DNA of 64,000 nucleotides from Limisphaerales bacterium (GTDB taxonomy: Bacteria > Verrucomicrobiota > Verrucomicrobiia > Limisphaerales > SXTU01): NCBI GenBank assembly GCA_009773355.1, contig WRPG01000015.1, positions 62,001-126,000 of the forward strand. The letters are read 5' to 3'. Below are positions 37,837 to 47,809 of this stretch, piece by piece (the stretch's first letter is position 1; the number at the start of each line of letters is the position of its first letter). The notes beneath the pieces were generated by a model, which was not told where the DNA came from, ran no database searches, and saw only the letters and a list, made by a program, of their open reading frames with translations. The translations under genes and the position numbers were made by a program.

Positions 37837-40800
37837 TTACGGCACCTTGACGGCGAGGATTTTAAGCTGGGCGAACTCGACATCACTCAATTCGCGAGAC
37901 ACTGGGCTTTGAATGCGTCTCAGACGAATCCGATGGGGACGATCAGGGTTGCCCATTCGAGTGTAAAACCATTTACCCAAAACGATCTCCGCTGGATCGC
38001 CGGGAAGTCGAGCCACGACGATCGCGTTGGGTTCCGGCACACCATTCGCCGGGGTGGTGTCCCGCCATACGAAGGCGTGCGTGCCCTCCGCTAGTCCCGC
38101 GATTGCGTTTGGTTCGCAAAAGAGACCGAATTGCGGCGGCGGGATCTCCTCGCCGAGTCGTTGCACCGTCCACGCGCCGGGGGGAATGGAGGGAACAACC
38201 GTCGGGGCGTGCGGTCCCCCTTGACCTCCCCGGGGCACGGCTCGCAGCAGAGCGAGCGCACGCTCGGGAACCAACCTGGAATCGTAACAATCGGCGGTCA
38301 GGAGGCGGCGAACTGCTTCCCGATGGCGAACCGGTGCCGGCAAATCGCCCTCGATTGTCAGCAGTTGTTTGGTCAACTCCAGCCACTCACTTGCTTGAAC
38401 TGCATTGTCGGGGTGAGAAAGCTCTGCGAGATGGCCTGAGCCGCCCGCAAGGCTGTCGAAAAGGATGACGCTCCGGTATTGACCCGACTGAGAATCGGGC
38501 ACTGGATCAATGAGGCCGATCTCTCGTTCGTCCTGTTCAAGGGCCTTGGCAGCGGTGATCCGCAGCGCCTGACCCAATGTGTAGAGGATGTCCCGGTCGA
38601 GGGGCTGTCCCAATCCCGCGAAATCGAGCCGAAGGAGATGAGTCGCTTGCTTCGCCGCGAGGTGGTGATGCCGCCAGACCGGGGCCTCGGTGTCGGCCCA
38701 ACAGCGGGCACTGGCCCTGGTTGCGTTGAGCGGAGCGTGCCATTCAAACCTTCTCGGAAGGTCAAGCCGTCCAGTCCCACCCCGCTTCCACTCACTCTCG
38801 GCACAACCGCATTTCTGGCAAATCGCAAACCCCAGCTCGTTCGCTCCCGAGTTCATCACGAAGAGCTCACCACCATTGCGATAGGTGACCACGAGTCCCA
38901 TCAGTCCGCCGAAGCCGGGTTGAGGCGTGTCGCAATCGTCCGGGTTCTCGAAGGCCAGCGTGAAAATCGCCAGTTTGCCGACCCGCTCAAAATCGCTGCC
39001 AAACCGCGGCGGATCCCATCCGGCCGTGGTGAAGCCATGTTTGGGGAAAAGGAAGAAGCCTTCGCGCACCTGCTGACCGGGAGCGACGGAAGGCGGTGCT
39101 TGAGGCGGATCAGCCGTGAGGCTGTAAGCAAAATAGCCGTCACCGGACTTTCTGAATCTCCCGCGCAGGCCCCACGCTTCACTGTTAACGACCGCCCCAG
39201 TCCAATGTTTAAGCAGCCCTCGTGAAGTGACGATTTGTCCGCCAACCAACAGCTGTGATCCCGGGGCATACTCCCGCATCGCCATCATGCCGTCCCGTTG
39301 CAGCCGGAACTGATCCTCTTCACGAGTGTGATTCGATCCATCCGAAACCTGCACCCGGAGCCGGCTCAGTCCGATGGGGAACCCGTAGCGCGGCAGGAAT
39401 CTCGCGTCAGCCAACGCCTCGATCACCGTCAGGCGATGAAGCGCCTGAAGCTGGAAAAAGATGGAGTTGGCTTGGGATCGAAGGTGACCGGCACTGTCCG
39501 CCGCGCCAGTGCTTGGCGGAACGGCATCCCATGCGCTTGAAAGCTCTTGGTAAAGCGCCAGCCAATTCGTGATGCATTGCTCGAACTGATTTCGAAACGA
39601 TGCCAAATTGCCCGCCCAGTCCGCCTCTCCAGCCTGCACTTTGGGACAACCCGTCCACAGGCTCTGGAGCGTCGCCACATATTCGGGGGGTGCCGTCTGT
39701 CGTAGGTCGCCCAGGTAACTCAAAAACTGGTTCGACAACGGATTGGCAGCCGGTGGAGGCAGCGGAGGTTTGGCAGCCATGGTTGTTCTCCACAAAGCTG
39801 GGAGGGGCTGTCCCGAAAATGCGCCCATCCGTCCGTAAGCGTCCATCGCACCAGTGGCGTTGCTTTGGGAGAAATGCGTTCGGAAAAACTCGCCCAGTAG
39901 CCACGCGTGAGCATGTCGTCTCACCAGCGGCGCGCGATCGAGGAACACGGTCGGTCTCCGCAGGTCGCGTTCGAGATAGCGCCGGAAATCGAGGAAGACT
40001 TCGCGCTCGTAAGTCGAAGGGCGTGCGAAACCCAACACCGCCGAAGTGCCATCGGCGCGCCGCCCGGCGCGACCAGCACGTTGCAAGTAGTTGGCCTTGC
40101 CGGGGGGAAGATTGCCGAGCAGCACTGCGCTGAGGCCGCCGATGTCAATTCCGAGTTCGAGCGTGGTAGTGCTGCTGAGAATGTTGCGCATCCCCTCGCG
40201 AAACAGGTCCTGGAGTCGCGCGTTCTCTTCTGGTGCCAACTGGGCACTGTGCTCCTCGGCCCAGAGCCCGATCTTGAATCCCGACCAATCAAGGAGTTCC
40301 CGCCGGCGGCGGCCGAGGCGGGCATCCTGGTCAACGGCTTCGGGAGATATCTTGATCAGACTCGCAGTTGGTGCGCCCGGGTAAAAGCCCGCCACGCTAC
40401 GGGGCCAGACCTGCCCAGTGATCTCGCACCGATACAGGGTCGCGGGGCGGCGTAATCCAAGGTGATGGAACCGGATTTGCAGCGCCGGAACGATGTTGTC
40501 CCCATTGGTTGGCGCGTTCGGGATGAACTTCAGCCAAGGATGTCCGGCAGATTGAGCGGCCTGACTCAAGGCATCAAACGCCGCCCGCATGAGCGTCCGG
40601 GCAAGCTCACTGGCCTGCTCTTCAGCCACTCCGATAGAAACCAAGAGATTTCGAGTGAACGCATTCCGCCGCGAAGCCTGCGGTCCCTCGAAGTGCTCCC
40701 CGATGAGCGGCAACATGCTCCTTCGATAGGCTTGGTCCGCCGAGACGGACTTACCTAGCAGTCCGTTTCCGTATTGATAATCGCGATCCTCCTCTTCACT

Positions 40801-43482
40801 TCCCAAGGTGATCGCACCCTGATTCCGAACGGCGTCAAGCAGGGAGGCGAGGTAGTCGGGCCAGCACCCTTCAAGTTTGGTCGCTACTGAAGCCGGGAGA
40901 ATTCCGATCAGATCGTTGGGCGCAGGAATCTTGCTGATTCCAGGATATGTGACTTCGACAAGACCGAGGGTCTCCAAGGAAGGGTTCGGCCATGCCGGAC
41001 GGCGCGCTAGTTCTCGGCCAAGGAGGGCCGCAAGAGAGTTGAGAATCTCTCTGGCATTGGCGTCCCAGCTGTCATGCACGTTTGCAGCCCCGGGCCGGTG
41101 CTTCTTTCCTGATTGGGCATCGTAAAGTTCCCGCACAGTTTCCGATGTCTTCAAGACGCTGACCCAGTCGGTAATGGAGCCTCCCTCCCCCATTTGTCGG
41201 AGGTCGTCCTCGGCCCGCGCCAGCCGACGTTCCACAATTTGTCGTCGTGCAGCACTGGCTGACTTCAACTCGGAGCGAAGATCCTCAATCTCCTCGCGAA
41301 GCTCGGCCAATTCCTCCACGGTTCCCGCCAGGTTCACGTTGTTCAGGCGTTCGACCGCCGCTGCGCGGAACACCTGGAGCTCGTGCTGCCGGGTAAGCCG
41401 AGGTCCCAGTCGGGCGGCTTCGGCCCGGCTATCGGAGAAAACGAGCAATCGCCGCCCCCGGGCCGGTTTCCAGACCCGGTTGTCCCCAGGATATTCCGGC
41501 ATTGCGGCGAGGGCGGTTTCGGCGACAACGCTGAGTTGCAACCTCGCTCGGGCTGCGAACCAGCCTACCGAGCCAGTTGAAAGCGGCGTCCCGCTCAGAG
41601 GACATTCATCCACCTCCCACAGGGTGACGGGGCCGACGCCACCGTAGGCTCCCGTGGCCGGATCGAAATGAATGACCGGACGTCCTTGGACTGCGTGCAG
41701 GGAGAAGAAGCGGATTGGGCTTGGCTGTGGCGCTCCGGGATTTTCCGAGTCGGCCTCGGGATCGCTTTCATCTCCGTAGAGCACGGTTGATGGAGGAACC
41801 GGCTCCAGAACGCCATTGGCCTGGCGACCGGCCACGCCCCACCAACCTGACTCGTTGCAGCGAAACGCCGTGAGCGGGTGGACGGCACCTAGCCCAAGGA
41901 AGGCCAAGTCGGCGCCGCTGCTGAAGACACTGCGGCTTTCAGCAATGGGAACCATCGCGTCCGCGGCTTCACCGCCGAACGCAACCTGGATTCCCTCCGG
42001 CCCACGCATCAGATAGTGCATACGGTTGGGCAGCAAGGGCAGACAGGCCACTTCCGTTCTCGCGATGGCACCCATTTGTAACAGCCTCCGCGTCGCTTCA
42101 ATCGAGTAGTCTTCCTGATTTCCGAACAGCCGTCCGGCAAGTTCCCTTAGCGGGGTTCTGCCAGGCTTGCCGTCGTTCCAGAGAATCTCCTGCAAGGCTG
42201 CCACGGTGCCGGACTGCGCCAGAGCACGAGCGAGCAACGGGGCAACATGCAGAGGGCAGTTTTCGGCTGGGTCGAACGGTAGCCCGAGGGATTTGAGAAT
42301 CGTTCGCCATTGCTGCCACGCGAATTCGGTGGCAGATCGAAAGGTGGGTCCTTCCGCGCTCGCTACGATGGTGTCTTCATCGGGGAACGCAGCTCCGCTC
42401 AGAACCCTGGCCATCGCCGCAGGCAAAGGAAGTGGCTCCGGATCAACCCCTAGGTTGGGACGATGGGGTCTTCCCGCGACCACCCTCACGAGGGTTTCTG
42501 GTTTGCTGAAAAGTTTCGCCGCAAAGGGCTTCAACTCTTCAACGCTCCCACCTATGGTGGCCGATGTGGCGATGAAGAGCACTTCCTCCGGTCGGCGACC
42601 GCATCGCATAAGGACTCTTCGGAGCAGCAGAGTGATCTCTGCGGCGAGATTGCCGCTGTAAATGTGGGCCTCGTCGAGAATCACCACCTGCAGGTTGGAG
42701 CCAAAAAAAACCCCGTCCTGGGGGCGGCAAAGCATGTATTCCAACATCGAGTAGTTGGTCACGAGGATGTCTGGATTTGGGCCGTTCCCGTTCGGGATGG
42801 GTTTCCCATCGCGATCTTCCCGTCCACGAGCCTGTTGTCGGGTTCGGAACCGTGCCGAGGTCGATGGCGGACGTCCCCGATTGTCCGCTATCTTGGCGTT
42901 CTCCGGCGTCTCGCTAGTGAAGTGGAAGAAGCTCACGCGGTCCTGCCCAGCGAGCCACTTGTCGAGGCGGCCCACCTGGTCGTTCACTAGTGCGTTCATC
43001 GGGTAGAGGATCAGGGCACTGATTCCCTGTCCCGCCTGCCAAGGCGAGTCCCATAGCTCATTCAACATCGGAATGAGGAAGCTTTCCGTCTTACCCGCGC
43101 CGGTGCTTGCAGAGACCACGATGGCTGGTCGTCCGGCCTTGGGGTAGCTGCGGTCCACGGCAGCTTTGATGCTCTCCAATTGATGTTTGTAAGGTTTCAA
43201 CGTAGTCGGAAACACACCTGTGGCGGCGAGCTGTGCGCCGAGTCCCGCATGGATCAAGCCCTGGCTTACGAGATCACCCATCGTTTCATCGGCGACGGTT
43301 GAAGGAAACGCGCCCTCGACCCAAAGGTCGCTGCCGAGACCGCCGACCTCTGGGCGCCCCGACCAGATGTTCCGCAAAGCCCCACGGAGCGTATCGTCTC
43401 TCACGAAATGGTCATCAAGGGCGAAGTCGGTAACGCGACTGATCAGGGCATCACGTAGGGCAATTGTGTTGAGATGACTCAT
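37837..43482 (-). CDS. Giant DEAH-type helicase with degenerate DUF1998-like C-terminus (DruE-like)
   Basis: 1881 residues. SF2 motor: ASTGAGKTE (125-133), YPMNALVNDQ, DEAH (270-273), TSATIGG, and in the second half TTTLELGIDIGGL and QRAGRAGRRADGTS. A coiled-coil-like insert (about 745-800, rich in Glu/Leu/Arg) separates parts of the protein. The C-terminus has the DUF1998-like FDSLAGGSGHLAEL segment, but the four-Cys cluster seen in the 1772-aa protein is reduced (ICQKCGCAES remains, and the final region has only LLTADCYDSRL). The two giants are therefore distant relatives rather than recent copies. Length and build match DruE, the signature of Druantia systems. It lies 28 bases after the 929-aa gene. 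Confidence 0.88.
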   Translation of the reverse strand: MSHLNTIALRDALISRVTDFALDDHFVRDDTLRGALRNIWSGRPEVGGLGSDLWVEGAFPSTVADETMGDLVSQGLIHAGLGAQLAATGVFPTTLKPYKHQLESIKAAVDRSYPKAGRPAIVVSASTGAGKTESFLIPMLNELWDSPWQAGQGISALILYPMNALVNDQVGRLDKWLAGQDRVSFFHFTSETPENAKIADNRGRPPSTSARFRTRQQARGREDRDGKPIPNGNGPNPDILVTNYSMLEYMLCRPQDGVFFGSNLQVVILDEAHIYSGNLAAEITLLLRRVLMRCGRRPEEVLFIATSATIGGSVEELKPFAAKLFSKPETLVRVVAGRPHRPNLGVDPEPLPLPAAMARVLSGAAFPDEDTIVASAEGPTFRSATEFAWQQWRTILKSLGLPFDPAENCPLHVAPLLARALAQSGTVAALQEILWNDGKPGRTPLRELAGRLFGNQEDYSIEATRRLLQMGAIARTEVACLPLLPNRMHYLMRGPEGIQVAFGGEAADAMVPIAESRSVFSSGADLAFLGLGAVHPLTAFRCNESGWWGVAGRQANGVLEPVPPSTVLYGDESDPEADSENPGAPQPSPIRFFSLHAVQGRPVIHFDPATGAYGGVGPVTLWEVDECPLSGTPLSTGSVGWFAARARLQLSVVAETALAAMPEYPGDNRVWKPARGRRLLVFSDSRAEAARLGPRLTRQHELQVFRAAAVERLNNVNLAGTVEELAELREEIEDLRSELKSASAARRQIVERRLARAEDDLRQMGEGGSITDWVSVLKTSETVRELYDAQSGKKHRPGAANVHDSWDANAREILNSLAALLGRELARRPAWPNPSLETLGLVEVTYPGISKIPAPNDLIGILPASVATKLEGCWPDYLASLLDAVRNQGAITLGSEEEDRDYQYGNGLLGKSVSADQAYRRSMLPLIGEHFEGPQASRRNAFTRNLLVSIGVAEEQASELARTLMRAAFDALSQAAQSAGHPWLKFIPNAPTNGDNIVPALQIRFHHLGLRRPATLYRCEITGQVWPRSVAGFYPGAPTASLIKISPEAVDQDARLGRRRRELLDWSGFKIGLWAEEHSAQLAPEENARLQDLFREGMRNILSSTTTLELGIDIGGLSAVLLGNLPPGKANYLQRAGRAGRRADGTSAVLGFARPSTYEREVFLDFRRYLERDLRRPTVFLDRAPLVRRHAHAWLLGEFFRTHFSQSNATGAMDAYGRMGAFSGQPLPALWRTTMAAKPPLPPPAANPLSNQFLSYLGDLRQTAPPEYVATLQSLWTGCPKVQAGEADWAGNLASFRNQFEQCITNWLALYQELSSAWDAVPPSTGAADSAGHLRSQANSIFFQLQALHRLTVIEALADARFLPRYGFPIGLSRLRVQVSDGSNHTREEDQFRLQRDGMMAMREYAPGSQLLVGGQIVTSRGLLKHWTGAVVNSEAWGLRGRFRKSGDGYFAYSLTADPPQAPPSVAPGQQVREGFFLFPKHGFTTAGWDPPRFGSDFERVGKLAIFTLAFENPDDCDTPQPGFGGLMGLVVTYRNGGELFVMNSGANELGFAICQKCGCAESEWKRGGTGRLDLPRRFEWHAPLNATRASARCWADTEAPVWRHHHLAAKQATHLLRLDFAGLGQPLDRDILYTLGQALRITAAKALEQDEREIGLIDPVPDSQSGQYRSVILFDSLAGGSGHLAELSHPDNAVQASEWLELTKQLLTIEGDLPAPVRHREAVRRLLTADCYDSRLVPERALALLRAVPRGGQGGPHAPTVVPSIPPGAWTVQRLGEEIPPPQFGLFCEPNAIAGLAEGTHAFVWRDTTPANGVPEPNAIVVARLPGDPAEIVLGKWFYTRMGNPDRPHRIRLRRIQSPVSRELSDVEFAQLKILAVKVP

Positions 43483-43510
43483 GGTGAAACCAAAAAGGTT
43501 GGAAACTTTG

Positions 43511-46300
43511 TCAGCATATCTCCCTGAGCCAGCGGCCCAAGGCGTAGTAGCGGTAGTCTTTGCTTTTTGTAAGAAGACGATAGGCTCGAGGAATGGTGTT
43601 CGCCCGCTGGGGCAGGATCGTGGCCAGGTTAGGCACAGTCTGCCTCAACCAAAAACCGTCCCGATTGCCGTGAATCCAGCCAAGCTCCTCGGCTCGCTCC
43701 TCAGTATCAGCGAAGTCAGAGAGCGCCATCAGTTGGCCCAAAAAGGCTTGTCGATGCGCATTAGCCACAAACTCCTCGAGGTAAGTCTTCACCACCTGTG
43801 CGGCGAGAATCGGGCAAACCTCCACCAAGGTCCACATAGCACTCCCGAGGGCGTTAATGCCCTTGTCGTTTGGGGCCAATCTTTTCACGAGTTCGCCCGC
43901 AGTTTCCGCGTCGGGCATCGGCAGGGCCTCAGTCAGCAGGTCGTTGAGGGTCGAGTTCCACGCTTCGTTTCGGGGCGGCATTTCCATTCTGTCACCGGCC
44001 ACACCTTGCTGAGATGTTTGCGCAAGCCAGACCGGCAGAATCCGAACATAGTGCTCTGAGAACCAAGCACAGATTCTTTGGAAGTGGCCGCCATCCTCTT
44101 TGAGGATCGGAGCTTTCCAAGCGCGGAGCATTGCGGCAGCAGCCTCCACAGAAGTCGGTGGTGTTTTCACTAACTCAATTGACCAAGATGGATGATCGAA
44201 CCACGCGCCAAGACGGCTCCCTCGGAAAGTGAGTGCGACAGCATGTAAGTGATAACCTTTACCGCCTCCCCAGAACCAGCCGTCGTCCCGACGAACGAGC
44301 TGGTCTTGGGGAATTTCCGCCACAACGGACCGCAGATTCCCCAACGAATACCAGACGTGGACACGATGATCCTTCCCAAGCTCAGTAAAACTTGACCGAA
44401 TTCGAAATCCGTTGTCTTCCAAGCTCCATCTGACTGACCCAATTACGCCTCCATCAAGGACGCAATCAGCGACGGTCAAAAACGGGTGGTCGGATTGGTA
44501 GGGGTCACGCACGATGCATAGCCGCGAACCGTAGCCAGCGAGATCAGGAAGTTTGGAACGCCGAGCCTTGAGGCGACCTAGAAGCCTTTGCCCCTCCACG
44601 AAACTGAACTCTCTCGCATCGCTCACCTGCCCCTCTCTACTCGGCATGCAGAAACTCCATGTCAGTTTTCGAGCCTCGCCGAGCAAGAGATTGCTTCCAT
44701 GCGGATGCTGCCGGGGAGTTGCGTCCTCGGTCCACTTTAATACCGCGACGAAGGGCACCGGCACCTTGAGGACATCAGTGCGATGCTGGCTGCCAGCGGT
44801 AATCCGCACCCTTAGCACGACCGGGCGCACCGCATCCTTTTCAGTGAGCGTTAAGCTCGAAGGCATCTTGTCTAGTTCCACATGCCGCCCGTCCCCACGG
44901 CGCCAGCGAAGGCGGGAAAAAGCCCAACCTGGTGGAATGCTAAAACGAATTGGGAGGCTCCAAGGTGGAGAAACTTCGGCCCACTGGGGGTCGCTTAGGT
45001 CGAGCGCTTGAATGAACCACGCCGAAACTCCAGCGGAACCCCCTGACACGGCCCCTGTTGCCATAGAGCTGGTCCAGACCACATCGTCATCAAGCAGCGC
45101 ATCAATCTGCCCCGTCCAGCCCGGTGAGATTCGATGCAGTCGGTATCCGAGGGGGAGGTGGTAGGACTCGGACGGTTCGGGCCGCAAATCAATATCGCTG
45201 GCCGCAATGACGAGAATTTCGGTTCCAGCTCGCAGACTCTCGCCCGGCGGAATGTTCACTCCAGTTCGCCACGAGTAGAGCGAAACTTCTTCCAGCGGAT
45301 CCCAGAGCACGGCCTCATCGTGGGCCACAACACAACCGTCAGCGCTGACGATGGAGAGGGCCAACGTAGGCTGGACAGGCAGCGTGATCGCCTCCAGCGA
45401 ATCACTAAAGTAGCTCCCATCGATTTGCCGCATTAGTCTCGCGAGCACTTTGTCACCGAACTTGAGCTGATAGTCGGTCGATTCCAGACCGAGATCACTC
45501 AAGTTGCACAGACTCGTTGTGAAGAAGGGCACCCCAAGGCCGGACAAGCCAAGCTTAGGCGTGGTGAAGAACCTGACTTCAGCCGCCTCGAGGTCCGCCA
45601 CTTCCATCACCTGTGCGCTACTTTTCTCAGCGGCTTTAATTAAGTCGCCACACCACTCGGGCAAGACCCACGGAATTGACTTCAGGCGAGTCTCCAGCGT
45701 TGTTCTGGACAGCTTCCCAAGCCGAAACATCCGCAACGAGCGCCATAGCTGTTGGAACCCTTGTGCTCCCGAATCGCTGGCGTCGAGTAGCTTCTGAACG
45801 CTGATCGGAAGTGTCTGGCCAGATAGCCAAGGTGCAAGCCGTTGCACCGCATCATCGTGGGTAAAACCGAATTGAAGGTAGATGAGACGATACCAGTTCT
45901 GACCATCGGCTTCATCGAAGGTGTGGCGAAGGGAAAAGTGTCTAGCAGCCTCTTCCAGTAATTCCCGGTGCAGGGCTGTTGGCTGTCCGGCTGTGTTGAA
46001 GAGTTCCCAATATACCCGTTTATCCCAAGGCACCTTCTCTAGCTTGCTCAACACCGCCCACGCCGTCCCGTCGCCACCATCCCGTCGCACAACCTCACTT
46101 TCCAGCCAGAGGAGCACTAACCCTAATTGCGGCTTTCGCAAGCTCCGGTCATTGCTCCACGCCTGATAAGTCAATTCTCGTCTCCATTTCCGCAACTCGG
46201 CATAGCCCTCTGCCGCGTTGGGTGATTCGACAAGGGACCAGCCCAAATGCTCTGGGGCGGTCTGTAGTAGACGCTCGGCAAGTTCTCTTGTTGTGGGCAT
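43511..46300 (-). CDS. Unknown 929-aa protein, first gene of the minus-strand defence operon (DruH-like by position)
   Basis: The ATG at 46300 opens the operon, facing the WYL regulator gene across about 395 bases. The N-terminal 130 residues are helical and rich in Trp/Arg (GYAELRKWRRELTYQAW). The middle is mostly beta (many short strands with Trp, Pro and Gly), and the last 200 residues are helical again (ICAWFSEHYVRILPVWLA, then ALGSAMWTLVEVCPILAAQVVK). No nucleotide-binding or nuclease motif is visible and there is no signal peptide. A large featureless protein encoded just before a DruE-like helicase is the layout of Druantia type III (DruH-DruE), so I infer a similar role in target recognition or complex assembly. 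Sequence relatedness to DruH is untested. Confidence 0.7.
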   Translation of the reverse strand: MPTTRELAERLLQTAPEHLGWSLVESPNAAEGYAELRKWRRELTYQAWSNDRSLRKPQLGLVLLWLESEVVRRDGGDGTAWAVLSKLEKVPWDKRVYWELFNTAGQPTALHRELLEEAARHFSLRHTFDEADGQNWYRLIYLQFGFTHDDAVQRLAPWLSGQTLPISVQKLLDASDSGAQGFQQLWRSLRMFRLGKLSRTTLETRLKSIPWVLPEWCGDLIKAAEKSSAQVMEVADLEAAEVRFFTTPKLGLSGLGVPFFTTSLCNLSDLGLESTDYQLKFGDKVLARLMRQIDGSYFSDSLEAITLPVQPTLALSIVSADGCVVAHDEAVLWDPLEEVSLYSWRTGVNIPPGESLRAGTEILVIAASDIDLRPEPSESYHLPLGYRLHRISPGWTGQIDALLDDDVVWTSSMATGAVSGGSAGVSAWFIQALDLSDPQWAEVSPPWSLPIRFSIPPGWAFSRLRWRRGDGRHVELDKMPSSLTLTEKDAVRPVVLRVRITAGSQHRTDVLKVPVPFVAVLKWTEDATPRQHPHGSNLLLGEARKLTWSFCMPSREGQVSDAREFSFVEGQRLLGRLKARRSKLPDLAGYGSRLCIVRDPYQSDHPFLTVADCVLDGGVIGSVRWSLEDNGFRIRSSFTELGKDHRVHVWYSLGNLRSVVAEIPQDQLVRRDDGWFWGGGKGYHLHAVALTFRGSRLGAWFDHPSWSIELVKTPPTSVEAAAAMLRAWKAPILKEDGGHFQRICAWFSEHYVRILPVWLAQTSQQGVAGDRMEMPPRNEAWNSTLNDLLTEALPMPDAETAGELVKRLAPNDKGINALGSAMWTLVEVCPILAAQVVKTYLEEFVANAHRQAFLGQLMALSDFADTEERAEELGWIHGNRDGFWLRQTVPNLATILPQRANTIPRAYRLLTKSKDYRYYALGRWLREIC

Positions 46301-46695
46301 GACTTGCTTGGCGTTAGTTCAGAACGATTTTCTGCGCATGGCAGCTACGGAACAGTCGTTAGAATGCACTGGCAGTCTCGGAGTAAGGATCGTTTCGAAA
46401 GTGCTTCGGCCCGAAAGTGGATTCCTCCGCCCGATAGCCCGTTTCCGATTTGGCGAAATTGCTGAGGAACGGCCCGGTGCTGGCAGATTTGCAGTAGTAG
46501 AAGCCCATTTGGTTTCCTTCGTGCTATTGTTCAGCATTGTGGTCGGTTCGGAACTTGAGGGCAAGGTTTCGTCGCCCGGGGTTTACTTTCCCGTTCCCAA
46601 ACCGCGCCGCAACTGGAGGATTCACGCTCGCATTCTGCCCACACCCATTTGACAACCGCTGTCACCGGGGCGCAGAATCTTCGCACCTCACCGCC
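46301..46695. other. Divergent control region between the defence operon and the WYL regulator gene
   Basis: About 395 bases with no credible gene; a short antisense open frame here has unnatural composition. It must hold the promoter of the minus-strand operon starting at 46300 and the promoter of the plus-strand gene at 46696, and it is the natural place for WYL operator sites. Apart from the TTGACA/CAGAAT candidate listed separately, I found no long palindrome. Confidence 0.5.
46649..46678 (+). promoter_or_regulatory. Candidate sigma-70-type promoter for the WYL regulator gene
   Basis: A perfect TTGACA (46649-46654) is followed after 18 bases by CAGAAT (46673-46678, 4 of 6 consensus). Transcription would start near 46685, about 11 bases ahead of the ATG at 46696, leaving almost no leader and no clear Shine-Dalgarno. 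The motif match is good for a GC-rich genome but is not proof. Confidence 0.4.
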
Positions 46696-47703
46696 ATGCC
46701 CCAGGTCGCCGCCGAACTCCACTCCCGCCCGCCCTTCGAGCGCATGATGCGCATCCACGAGTCCCTCAAAGCGGGGCGCTACCCCAATTGCTCGCAGCTC
46801 GCCAAGGCCATCGAGGTCTCCACCCGCACCATCAAGCGCGACGTGGACTTCATGAAGTTCCGCCTCGACCTGCCCATCGAATACGACGCGCGGCGCTACG
46901 GCTACTACTACAGCAAGGCCGTCGAGAAGTTCCCCAGCGTGCCGGTCACCGAGGCCGAGGTCTTCGCCCTGCTGGTCGCCCACAAGGCCATTGCCCAATA
47001 CCACGGCACCCCGTTCGAGCAGCCCCTTCAGGTGGCCTTCCGCAAGCTGACCGGTCAGCTCAACGACCAGCACGCCCTGTCGCTGGGCAACCTGGAGCAG
47101 GCCCTCTCCTTCCACCCGTTCGCCCCGGACGAGGCCGACCTCGAGACGTTCCAGATCCTCAGCCGGGCGTTGCAGGAGCAGCGCGCCGTGCAGTTCCTCT
47201 ACAAGAACCTCGGGGCGGACAAGGCCCAGACCCGGCGCGTGCATCCCTACCACCTGGCCTGCGTGGAAAATCGCTGGTATCTGGTCGCCCACGACCCGGC
47301 CCGCGGGGCGATGCGCAACTTCGCCATGACGCGGATGCGGCGGGTGCTCCTGCTGGAAGACAAGTTCACGCTGCCCAAGGGCTTCCGCATCGAGGACTAC
47401 CTCAAGGGCAGCTTCGGCATCTTCCAGGCCGGCGACGACTTCGAGGTGGTGGTGGACTTCGACAAGTGGGCCGGGGAGCTGGTCCGCGAGCGCAAATGGC
47501 ACCGGTCGCAGCAGTTGACCGACCTGCCCGGCGGGGGCGTGCGGCTGCACCTGCGCCTGAACAACCTCGCCGAGGTGGAGCGCTGGATTTTGAGCTGGGG
47601 CACGCACGCCACCGTGGAGCGGCCGGAGCGGCTGCGGGAAACACTGCGCAAGACGGCCGAGTCCCTGCTGGAAGCCTACCGGGTCGCCCGGAAGGAAGCC
47701 TGA
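46696..47703 (+). CDS. WYL-domain transcriptional regulator
   Basis: 335 residues from the ATG at 46696. The N-terminal winged-helix region (RMMRIHESLKAGRYPNCSQLAKAIEVSTRTIKRDVDFM) binds DNA. The middle WYL domain (about 145-225) includes RRVHPYHLACVENRWYLVAHD; the usual W-Y-L trio lies within NRWYLVAHD. A C-terminal WCX-like extension (FGIFQAGDDFEVVVDFDKW to RWILSWG) completes the usual architecture. WYL regulators such as BrxR and CapW control phage-defence operons, and some WYL domains sense nucleic acid ligands. It is divergent from the large minus-strand operon and first in a plus-strand run leading to AddB/AddA-type genes, so either or both could be its targets. Confidence 0.92.
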   Translation: MPQVAAELHSRPPFERMMRIHESLKAGRYPNCSQLAKAIEVSTRTIKRDVDFMKFRLDLPIEYDARRYGYYYSKAVEKFPSVPVTEAEVFALLVAHKAIAQYHGTPFEQPLQVAFRKLTGQLNDQHALSLGNLEQALSFHPFAPDEADLETFQILSRALQEQRAVQFLYKNLGADKAQTRRVHPYHLACVENRWYLVAHDPARGAMRNFAMTRMRRVLLLEDKFTLPKGFRIEDYLKGSFGIFQAGDDFEVVVDFDKWAGELVRERKWHRSQQLTDLPGGGVRLHLRLNNLAEVERWILSWGTHATVERPERLRETLRKTAESLLEAYRVARKEA

Positions 47704-47809
47704 CCGGCCGAAGAATCTCGCCTTCAGTTTCAACTTTCTTGGCCTTGTGCCAGCCGTTGGCAGAGGGGTGCTGATAGAGTGGGTTCATAACAGAAAACCA
47801 AAGACCGCC

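Noticed and set aside
46319-46564. Short minus-strand frame in the divergent control region
   Set aside because: Unnatural composition, no ribosome-binding site, and it would occupy the promoter region of two operons.
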